In this document: piece by piece, positions 14,405 to 20,518 of the stretch | Layout: every line of letters begins with the position of its first letter | Position numbering within the stretch: position 1 is the stretch's first letter | IMG/VR virus record: IMGVR_UViG_3300026078_000033 | Location: 1 to 58,712 of that record | Source of the DNA: a virus | DNA: 58,712 nucleotides | Reading direction: 5' to 3' (one strand) | Notes under the pieces: model-generated | Told to the model about the DNA's origin: nothing | Seen by the model: the letters and a program-made list of their open reading frames with translations, nothing else | Database searches by the model: none | Made by a program: the position numbers and the translations under genes

Positions 14405-14604
14405 CTGCAAGTAATTCTCGGGCTGTCGATCTTGTCTTGGGGCTCGCGCTGGTCAGTGCATGTGTGACTGTGCGGAGGATGTGGGATTCGAACCTCCGGC
14501 GTCACCCGTTTGACGTGCGGCGCCGCAGGTCGCCCATCCGACACGTGACGCTAAGAACCCGTGGATAACCGCTAAGGATCAGTTCGCTGCAAGTAAAACT
14601 TGCA
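14405..14604. other. attP: attP: tRNA 3'-end core flanked by integrase arm-type repeats
   Basis: The core at 14471-14494, read on the minus strand, is GGTTCGAATCCCACATCCTC followed by CGCA: a T-loop, T-stem half and acceptor 3' strand (ATCCTCC, discriminator G) like actinobacterial tRNA-Ser genes, which begin GGAGGAT. No 5' tRNA part is present. ctgcaagtaa occurs at 14405-14414 and again at 14587-14596, with an inverted acttgca at 14598-14604, flanking the core as P and P' arm sites would. Integration would rebuild the tRNA 3' end with int next to it. Confidence 0.75.
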
Positions 14605-14622
14605 CCGCACTACGCTGGCTCT

Positions 14623-14949
14623 ATGACCGCCGACTACGTCCTCGTGACGACCACCGTGGAAGACGTCGAAGACGCCAAAATGCTCGCCGACTCGATCGTG
14701 AACGCACGACTCGCGGCATGCGCTCACCTCGAACCGACCCGCTCGGTCTACTGGTGGGCCGGCGCCGTCCAGGACGACGAGGAATGGAAGGTGGAGTTCA
14801 AAACGACCGCGCACCGCGCCGCCGAGCTCCAGCAAGCCATCCTCGACCAGCACACCTACAAGACACCGCAGGTGGTCGTGACACCGATCATCGGCGGCTC
14901 GCCGGCCTACCTCGCGTGGCTCACCGCCGAGACGACGCCGCGCACCTAG
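14623..14949 (+). CDS. cutA: CutA1-family divalent-ion tolerance protein
   Basis: 108 residues, the normal CutA1 length. Family signatures in order: TVEDVEDAKMLADSIVNARL then AACAHLEP, SVYWWAGAVQDDEEW, EFKTTAH, and the C-terminal HTYKTPQVVVTPIIGGSPAY with LAWL. CutA1 forms very stable trimers related in fold to PII proteins and is linked to copper or divalent-cation tolerance, though its activity is unsettled. It is a cellular protein, unusual in a phage. It sits just beyond attP and would lie at the prophage end, a typical place for host-benefit cargo. Its stop overlaps that of the convergent regulator. Confidence 0.85.
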   Translation: MTADYVLVTTTVEDVEDAKMLADSIVNARLAACAHLEPTRSVYWWAGAVQDDEEWKVEFKTTAHRAAELQQAILDQHTYKTPQVVVTPIIGGSPAYLAWLTAETTPRT

Positions 14950-16211
14950 ACCTGCTCGGGCGCCACCGCGCGGATCCGCTCCCGCAGCTCGATCGCCTCG
15001 GCCGCGTCGGGCAGCTGCCCGGCGAGCGCGGCCAGGCGCGTACGGCCCATCGTGGTGTCGTCCTCGATTGTGGCGGCGAGCGCGCGCTTGCCGACGTCGA
15101 CCGCCTGGTCGACGTCGCCGGCGGCGAGCCATCCGAGCGCGCTGTCACCGAGCACACTGCACCGGATCTTGGCGTCGTCGTCGCCGAGCGCATCGAGCGC
15201 GTCGACGACGGCGGCGCCGAGCTCGGAGTGTCCAATCCCGGCGTATGTAGAGATGGCCATCGAACCCAGGCGGGCCCGGCGGAAGAAGCGGGTCCAGGCC
15301 TGCTCCGACTCGGGGTTGGCGTAGTCGAAGACGGCACGCGCGCGCTCCAACGCCCGGACGGCGCCCTCGCGGTCGCCGAGGACCGCGGCCTCCTCGGCCT
15401 CCCGGGCGGCCAGCCACGCCGAGGCGGTCGCGTAGCCAGGGCCGCGGACGTGCCGTTGTGCCTCGGCCAGCATGTCGCGCGCACGCTTGGCGGGCGCGGC
15501 GTAGGAGCCGTACCCCAGGGCGAGCGCGGTGACAGCGCCGTGGCCGGCCGCCTGTCCGGCCTGGACGGCGACGTTGTAGTACTGCGCGGCCTTCTTCCGG
15601 TCGCCGAGGTCGTACTCCATCCACCCGGCCAGGGCCGCGGTCTCCCCGGCCGCGATGGCCAGGGCCGCGCGGTATCGGCCGGCGTGAGGCATGAGCGACG
15701 TGAGTGTGTCCAGGTGAGCGGTCAGCCGGTCGATCATCAGCCGGGCCGGGATGTGCTCCTCGGACTCGAACATGCCCGCGGTGGTGGCTTCCAGCGCGTC
15801 CACGGTGGGCTGGTCCAAGCCGCAGCCGTCGAGGGCCGCCGCGAGACGCCCCCAGGGCTCTGAGGCCGCGCCAGCGACGAGGGCCGCGGCGCCGAGGAAG
15901 GTGAATGAGCGCCTGTCCACCTCGCTCTCCGTGCCGTCTAGCATGATCTTGCCGAACGTGCGCTCGGCCCTGGCTGCACTGGCAGCCTTGTCCACCTCGC
16001 GCCGCGGAATTCCGTAGGCCGTGGCGATGGCGTCGCGCCAGAACGGCTCGGGGATCCGCTTGCCGAGCTCCCAGCGCTTGACGTTGCCGAGAACACCCTC
16101 AACGTCCCTTCCCATGGCGGTGGCGATCACCGTCGCGATCTCCTTGCGGGTACGCCCCGACTGCTGGCGTAACTGGGTGAGCAGCGGTGCGACGGTGTTG
16201 GCATTCATCAT
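14946..16211 (-). CDS. XRE-type regulator with TPR-like C-terminal domain
   Basis: 421 residues from ATG 16211. HTH at about 5-70 (LLTQLRQQSGRTRKEIATVI and VKRWELGKRIPEPFWRDAIA). Then DRRSFTFLGAAALVAG, a signature seen in Streptomyces XRE regulators, and a long helical repeat region of TPR type (repeated A...A-L...A pairs to the C-terminus). Such proteins sense ligands or partners and control development or secondary metabolism in Streptomyces. Convergent with cutA, stops overlapping by 4 bp. Four TGGCCCCCT repeats lie in its upstream region, candidate autoregulatory sites. Probably lysogenic cargo. Confidence 0.75.
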   Translation of the reverse strand: MMNANTVAPLLTQLRQQSGRTRKEIATVIATAMGRDVEGVLGNVKRWELGKRIPEPFWRDAIATAYGIPRREVDKAASAARAERTFGKIMLDGTESEVDRRSFTFLGAAALVAGAASEPWGRLAAALDGCGLDQPTVDALEATTAGMFESEEHIPARLMIDRLTAHLDTLTSLMPHAGRYRAALAIAAGETAALAGWMEYDLGDRKKAAQYYNVAVQAGQAAGHGAVTALALGYGSYAAPAKRARDMLAEAQRHVRGPGYATASAWLAAREAEEAAVLGDREGAVRALERARAVFDYANPESEQAWTRFFRRARLGSMAISTYAGIGHSELGAAVVDALDALGDDDAKIRCSVLGDSALGWLAAGDVDQAVDVGKRALAATIEDDTTMGRTRLAALAGQLPDAAEAIELRERIRAVAPEQV

Positions 16212-16252
16212 GGGGTCCGCTCTGGGGTGTGTGGGAGCCAGCATTCTCATTC

Positions 16253-16366
16253 TGGCCCCCTAACTGGCCCCCTGTCAGCAAAATGGCCCCCTGCGTGGCG
16301 CCTGACGTGCGCATCTACTTCACGAACACTGGATCAGGGCCCTTGCAAGTGCCACCGTGGCCCCCT
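16253..16366. repeat. Four direct repeats TGGCCCCCT, putative operators
   Basis: Copies at 16253-16261, 16265-16273, 16284-16292 and 16358-16366 lie in the 187-bp region between the leftward TPR regulator and the rightward small genes. The first two begin 12 bp apart. They are likely binding sites of the adjacent regulator, possibly controlling both directions, including the start of the transfer block. Confidence 0.55.
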
Positions 16367-16398
16367 TCCATCAGGCAGCCAAGTAGTAAGAGGCACAT

Positions 16399-16590
16399 GT
16401 GACGAGCTCGACGAGCACCGACATCACCGAGGCCAACGTCTCCGACGCGGAGTTCGGCGCCAGGTTTCTCGCCTACGTCGAGGAGCGCGTCGCCTATCAC
16501 ACCGCCGAGCTGGCCAAGCTGAACGAACTGCGGGAGCTCTGGGCCGCGCGACAGACTCCCCAGGAGGTACACGATGAACAGCCCGGCTGA
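16399..16590 (+). CDS. Small helical protein (63 aa)
   Basis: GTG start preceded by AGAGG. Contains EFGARFLAYVEERVAYHTAE and a Leu-rich helix LAKLNELRELWAARQ, probably a short coiled coil. Overlaps the next gene by 17 bp, whose ribosome-binding site lies in it. Function unknown. Confidence 0.55.
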   Translation: MTSSTSTDITEANVSDAEFGARFLAYVEERVAYHTAELAKLNELRELWAARQTPQEVHDEQPG

Positions 16591-16849
16591 GCCGCCCCCC
16601 GACTGCCGCTGCGGCGGCACCGGCGCCTACACCACCGAAATCTCGCTGGCTGACGCCGTGGTGGTCGTGCGCCGCGTGTGCCTGAAGCACCTGGAGCTCC
16701 GGACCCGGCTGAAGGACACCGCCACCGGCCGCATCGGCGAGGTGATGGAGAAGAACAAGGCTTACCAGCGCGTGCACCTGCGGCCCGTCGGCGGCGGCCG
16801 GGAGTGGACGGCCGACGTCGGCAGCCTCGAATTCGTGGTGCCGGCATGA
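16574..16849 (+). CDS. Small protein with CRCGGTG zinc knuckle (91 aa)
   Basis: AGGAGG 6 nt before the ATG. The N-terminal CRCGGTGAY plus a later Cys (RRVCLKHL) suggest half a DnaJ-type zinc finger. The C-terminal part has a GRIGEVMEKN-like beta segment. ATGA overlap with the next gene. Family unknown. Confidence 0.6.
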   Translation: MNSPAEPPPDCRCGGTGAYTTEISLADAVVVVRRVCLKHLELRTRLKDTATGRIGEVMEKNKAYQRVHLRPVGGGREWTADVGSLEFVVPA

Positions 16850-17100
16850 CCATCCGTACCAAGCACCTCGACAGCGTGACCGTCTACGCAGGCAGCCCCG
16901 CCGAACTCGCGGCCGTCGCTGACGAGTACGCCGACGGCCGACGGCCCATGCCGCGCGGCCTGAACGCCGGACATTTGGAGGTGGTCGCCGAGCAGCTGCG
17001 TGCCGGGCACCGCGTGCACAACCTGGGGCCGTTGCGGTTCTACGCCGACAGGCCCGACGGGACGCCATTCCGCGGGCCCTTCGCGCCCGATGCCCAGTAA
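16846..17100 (+). CDS. Small unknown protein (84 aa)
   Basis: ATG overlaps the previous stop (ATGA). Contains SVTVYAGSPAELAAVADEYA and ADRPDGTPFRGPF near the end. Followed by a strong convergent terminator. Function unknown. Confidence 0.6.
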   Translation: MTIRTKHLDSVTVYAGSPAELAAVADEYADGRRPMPRGLNAGHLEVVAEQLRAGHRVHNLGPLRFYADRPDGTPFRGPFAPDAQ

Positions 17101-17113
17101 CACCACCACGACA

Positions 17114-17140
17114 AGCGCCCGGCCCGAGTGGCCGGGCGCT
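17114..17140. terminator. Convergent terminator
   Basis: An 11-bp perfect inverted repeat (agcgcccggcc / ggccgggcgct) surrounds a 5-nt loop, between the rightward gene ending at 17100 and the leftward HTH gene ending at 17147. Confidence 0.75.
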
Positions 17141-17146
17141 GGTGCG

Positions 17147-17350
17147 TTAGTCGGCCTTCGGAGGGCGCCCGCGCTCGCGGATCTCCACACCGGCGCGAGT
17201 CAGGACAGCCCGCACGTTCTCGTAGCTGAGGTGCGTGAGCCGGGCAATGTCCCGCAGGGCGTTGCGTGCCCGGTAAGCCTCGACGATCAGCGCCTGCGTC
17301 TTGGCGTGCTCCTCGTCCTCGCGGGCCACCTGCGCGGCGAGTCGGCTCAT
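17147..17350 (-). CDS. Small HTH protein (67 aa)
   Basis: ATG 17350 is preceded by GGAGG at 8 nt; an upstream start at 17374 is possible. Residues about 22-58 (VEAYRARNALRDIARLTHLS, YENVRAVLTRAGVEI) form a homeodomain-like helix-turn-helix, ending in a basic RERGRPPK tail. Divergent from the transfer operon, so it may regulate it, as KorA/KorSA-type repressors regulate tra in actinomycete elements. That role is inferred from position. Confidence 0.65.
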   Translation of the reverse strand: MSRLAAQVAREDEEHAKTQALIVEAYRARNALRDIARLTHLSYENVRAVLTRAGVEIRERGRPPKAD

Positions 17351-17449
17351 CACGTCGTCCTCCACGGTGCACATGATCGCAGGTCTAGGCGACGATTCAC
17401 AGCAACCTGAGCTGGGCTGGTTGACGCCATCCGGAAGCGCTGCAACCCT

Positions 17450-17455
17450 TACAAT
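17450..17455 (+). promoter_or_regulatory. Possible promoter (-10 TACAAT) of transfer operon
   Basis: The divergent interval 17351-17509 contains a notably AT-rich patch with TACAAT at 17450-17455. A TTGACG at 17421 is too far (23 bp) to be a standard -35 partner. This is the only obvious promoter-like sequence before the 17510-22684 gene block. Confidence 0.35.
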
Positions 17456-17509
17456 GATAGAGATTCTAACTTTTCTCGGCTGACTACACCACGACCCGAA
17501 GGGCGTCCC

Positions 17510-17800
17510 ATGCGTTCCCACCTCATCGCCCGCGCAGGCCTGGCCACGGCACCCGTGACGGTATTCGCACCCGCCGCCGGTACCGCTCTCACCGGCCACG
17601 GCGCGCCGTGGATCGTCGCGCCCGTCGGCTCGGTGGTCGCGGCCGTCGTCGGCATCCGCGCCGAGCGCCGCGCCGCCTCCACGCGCCGCCGCGGTGTCGT
17701 CGTCGCCGACCCGGCCCCGGACGCCGACGGCATCGTGTGCGCCACCGCGCCACGGGACCTGGTCGGCGTTGACTACGCCTGGTCCGACGAGGCGGCGTGA
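17510..17800 (+). CDS. Small membrane protein of transfer block (96 aa)
   Basis: Two hydrophobic segments (about 5-25 and 32-50: WIVAPVGSVVAAVVGI) are followed by a basic patch AERRAASTRRRG and a soluble tail. The layout resembles small Spd/Tra-associated membrane proteins of actinomycete conjugative elements. First gene of a tightly packed operon leading to the TraB-like translocase. Confidence 0.55.
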   Translation: MRSHLIARAGLATAPVTVFAPAAGTALTGHGAPWIVAPVGSVVAAVVGIRAERRAASTRRRGVVVADPAPDADGIVCATAPRDLVGVDYAWSDEAA

Positions 17801-18009
17801 TGGACACGCGCCCGGACCTGCCGCCGCGGCCCGGTATCGGCTTGGCCGCCGCCGGGCTGCTGGAGGTCGGCCTGACATCGCTGGAGGCCGGCCACCTGCC
17901 CGCCGCAATCGGCTCGCTGGCCGCGATCGACGCCGACGCCTGGACCGCGATCCTCGACCGCTTCCCGAACCTTCCCGCCTTGATCCAGAAATGGAGCAGC
18001 CCCCGATGA
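17800..18009 (+). CDS. Small protein (69 aa) in transfer block
   Basis: ATG overlaps the preceding stop (TGATG); GTG 17797 is an alternative. Amphipathic helices (IGLAAAGLLEVGLTSLEAGH, AWTAILDRFPNLP). ATGA overlap with the next gene. Function unknown. Confidence 0.5.
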   Translation: MDTRPDLPPRPGIGLAAAGLLEVGLTSLEAGHLPAAIGSLAAIDADAWTAILDRFPNLPALIQKWSSPR

Positions 18010-18482
18010 CCACTTCCCTGCTGCCCGCGGCCGTGCTCACGGTCGCCTCGGCGGCGCTGTTCGCCGCGCACCAGTTCGGCGACCACTGGGCCCAAACGCC
18101 GACGCAAGCCATGACCAAGGGCGGATCCGGCTGGTCGGCGCGCACCGCGTGCGCCAGTCACGTCCTGGTCCTGACCGCGGTGAAGCTCGCCGCGCTGCTA
18201 GCCGCGTTCGCCGTGGCCGGCCTGCCGATCCGGCCGGCCTGGTGGGCCGCCGGCCTCGGCGTCGACGCCGCCTCCCACTACTGGGCCGACCGTCGCAGCA
18301 CCCTGCGCGCCCTGGCCGCCGCGTTCGGACCGGGCAAGGCCGCGTTCTTCGACCTCGGCGCCCCTCGCCCCGGCCGCGACGACAACCCGACGCTGGGCAC
18401 CGGTGCGTACGCCCTCGATCAGTCCTGGCACGTCGGATGGCTGTTCATCGCGGCCCTGATCCTCGCGGCGGGTGCCCGATGA
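18006..18482 (+). CDS. DUF3307-like membrane protein
   Basis: 158 residues with about four hydrophobic segments. AAHQFGDHWAQTPTQAMTKG, then HVLVLTAVKLAALLA, and later DAASHYWADRR match the H-x-x-G-D-x-x-x-Q...K-G and HYW-AD landmarks of DUF3307-type proteins found in actinomycete mobile elements. Role unknown. Lies between small membrane proteins and the Spd-like protein with ATGA overlaps, so probably part of the spread machinery. Confidence 0.55.
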   Translation: MTTSLLPAAVLTVASAALFAAHQFGDHWAQTPTQAMTKGGSGWSARTACASHVLVLTAVKLAALLAAFAVAGLPIRPAWWAAGLGVDAASHYWADRRSTLRALAAAFGPGKAAFFDLGAPRPGRDDNPTLGTGAYALDQSWHVGWLFIAALILAAGAR

Positions 18483-19564
18483 ACATCACGAACCTGACGC
18501 ACTGGGCCTCGGCGAACTCGCCATGGTCCTACATCGGCGTCGGCGTCGCAGCGCTACTGACCCTGGTCCTGCTGCTGCTCGCCGCGCTACTGGTGAGCAA
18601 TGCCGTCCGTGTCGCCGGCCGCGAACGCCGCATCTCCGGCCTGATCAACGTGGCCGGCCTGCTGGCCACGTCCGTTCAGGCCACCGGCATGTGGAAGTTC
18701 TTCGGCACCACCATGGGCCTGCCGGGCGCCTTCCGGGTCGTCCTGTTCGGGTTCATGGAAATCGCGCTGCTGGCCTGTGCCCTGCGAGCCCGAGACAACG
18801 TCGAGCGCGGCGACGACGCGGGCATCGACTGGTTCCTGGTGGTGGCGCTGGCGCTGTCCTCCGGCGTCCTGTCGTCCACGGACGCCGCCTCGGCGCAGGA
18901 AGTGCTGATGCGCATCCTGGTGTCTGTTGTGGTGGCGCTGCTGTGGACGCGGGACCTGATGGCCGCGAAGCGGGCGGCCCGCGCGAACGGCGGCCGGCGT
19001 TCCGGCCCGGTGCGCTGGCGCATCACCCCCGAGCGCATCTTCGTGTGGCTTCGCCTGGCGGACGCCATCGACACCACCGTCCAGGGCGTTGAGGCCGGCC
19101 GCCGTGTCTCGCGGTACCTGCGGGCCACCGACCGCGCCGCGCGGTCCTGGCGCTGGCCCTGGAGTTCGGAGGCCCGTGCCGACCGGGCCCGGATGCGACT
19201 CACCACGCACGCCCTGATGCACGGCGACCCGACCGACGTCCACGAGCAGCTGGCCGGCGCGGCGTTCAGCGACGCCCTGAAGCGGCTCGGAATCGGCACG
19301 CCGCAGACGCCCCAGGAACGGCCCGTTCTCAACGTCCTGTCGCCGTTCACACGGCCGTTCCCCCCGCAGACCAAGCCGTTCAGTGTGCCCGTCAAGACCC
19401 TGCCTTCGCCGCCGCCTGAGAACGCGGCCCAGCACGCGCGTGAACTCCACCAGCAGGGCCTGTCCTATCAGGAGATCGGCGACCGCCTCGGCCGGTCGAA
19501 GACGTGGGCCTTCAACGCGGTCAAGGGCCACGCGCCGGCGTCCGTGAACGGCCACGGCGGCTGA
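18479..19564 (+). CDS. Spd-like (DUF2637-type) multi-span membrane protein with C-terminal HTH
   Basis: 361 residues, ATG overlapping the previous stop. Residues 1-150 carry about four to five membrane spans (YIGVGVAALLTLVLLLLAAL; VVLFGFMEIALLACALRA; WFLVVALALSS; MRILVSVVVALLW). A basic cytosolic region follows. The last about 50 residues form a helix-turn-helix (LHQQGLSYQEIGDRLGRSKT, AFNAVKG). DUF2637-type proteins accompany tra genes in Streptomyces plasmids and AICEs. The membrane-HTH fusion could couple DNA recognition to septum-located transfer. Confidence 0.6.
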   Translation: MNITNLTHWASANSPWSYIGVGVAALLTLVLLLLAALLVSNAVRVAGRERRISGLINVAGLLATSVQATGMWKFFGTTMGLPGAFRVVLFGFMEIALLACALRARDNVERGDDAGIDWFLVVALALSSGVLSSTDAASAQEVLMRILVSVVVALLWTRDLMAAKRAARANGGRRSGPVRWRITPERIFVWLRLADAIDTTVQGVEAGRRVSRYLRATDRAARSWRWPWSSEARADRARMRLTTHALMHGDPTDVHEQLAGAAFSDALKRLGIGTPQTPQERPVLNVLSPFTRPFPPQTKPFSVPVKTLPSPPPENAAQHARELHQQGLSYQEIGDRLGRSKTWAFNAVKGHAPASVNGHGG

Positions 19565-19654
19565 TCCCGCATGGTGCCCGGCCGGCACGCACCACCGGCC
19601 GGGTGGCCATGGGGGATCAGCCCTCGATCCGACTCGACCCAAGGAGACACCGCC

Positions 19655-19831
19655 ATGATCCCGAAGACTGCCGCCCAGCACATCGCCGCCGCTGAGAGAG
19701 CTCTGGAACGCGCCGAGCAGCCCTCGGCCTCCCCGTCGGTGGCGAATCACTACCTGCGCGTGGCCGAGGTGCACACGCAGCTCGCCGCCGTCGTGCAGAC
19801 CGAGGCCCGGCAGGCCCGCGACCGGGACTGA
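19655..19831 (+). CDS. Small helical protein (58 aa)
   Basis: AAGGAG 8 nt before ATG 19655. Almost entirely alpha-helical, Ala-rich (TAAQHIAAAERALERAEQPS; VAEVHTQLAAVVQTEA). Common type in the spread regions of actinomycete elements. Function unknown. Confidence 0.6.
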   Translation: MIPKTAAQHIAAAERALERAEQPSASPSVANHYLRVAEVHTQLAAVVQTEARQARDRD

Positions 19832-19931
19832 CGCCCTGGTGGTGCCCGACCGTCCGGAGCGCGGCGGTCGGGCGCCACGAGGGCGTCGACCGGCGTCCCT
19901 CCACAACAAGCCACAGAAAGGAAAACTGATC

Positions 19932-20177
19932 ATGACACGAGCCGACCGGATCCGCCGAGCCAACGAAGCCGCCGCCGACGCGCAGCAGCGCGCCGATGCC
20001 CACCGCAAGGAAACCGACGAGGGCATCCGCAACGCGCGCGGTAGCCGCTACCAGAAGCCCGACACCGAGTTCATCCGCAACTGGAAGCCCCAGCGCGACG
20101 CCGACCAGGAGTACCTCGACGACCGCGCTCGCGAGACCGCCAAGGACGCCGCCAAGGCCAGAAGGCGCTGGTGGTAG
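19932..20177 (+). CDS. Small basic helical protein (81 aa)
   Basis: AAAGGAA precedes ATG 19932. Strongly charged, Arg/Asp/Ala-rich helix (RADRIRRANEAAADAQQRAD; ETAKDAAKARRRWW). No motif. Probably part of the spread/transfer operon. Confidence 0.6.
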   Translation: MTRADRIRRANEAAADAQQRADAHRKETDEGIRNARGSRYQKPDTEFIRNWKPQRDADQEYLDDRARETAKDAAKARRRWW

Positions 20178-20182
20178 CAGCT

Positions 20183-20479
20183 ATGACCCACAGACCGCGC
20201 ACCACCGAGGACGACCTCACGCCTGAGCAGAAAGCCGCGCGTGACGCCGAGCTCGGCCGCCGCCCGCCACACATCACGAAGGAGCACCTCATGAGCCGCA
20301 GCATCCGAGGCCACGCGCAGTACAACAACAAGCCCGACACCAGGCCCACAGGCACCGGCGGCATTCGCGACTACGACCCGAAGCGCCCCGGAGGCGACGC
20401 CGGCACCGGCCCCTACACCGGCGACCACGACTTCAACAGCCGACCCGCGCAGAAGCGGTGGCCCCACGGACGCGGCTGA
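20183..20479 (+). CDS. Small hydrophilic protein (98 aa; alternative start 20291)
   Basis: The frame opens at ATG 20183, but a much better ribosome-binding site (AAGGAG, 7 nt) precedes an in-frame ATG at 20291, which would give 62 residues. The product is Gly/Pro/Asp-rich, containing RDYDPKRPGGDAGTGPYTGD, and probably disordered. Directly upstream of the translocase gene. Confidence 0.5.
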   Translation: MTHRPRTTEDDLTPEQKAARDAELGRRPPHITKEHLMSRSIRGHAQYNNKPDTRPTGTGGIRDYDPKRPGGDAGTGPYTGDHDFNSRPAQKRWPHGRG

Positions 20480-20518
20480 TCCGGCCCGACCTGGCATCTA
20501 TCAGCGAAGGAACCCGCA

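Noticed and set aside
14353-14544. N-terminal extension of the integrase to 14544
   Set aside because: This stretch contains the tRNA-derived attP core and arm site. Its translation (Pro/His-rich) does not resemble an integrase N-terminus.
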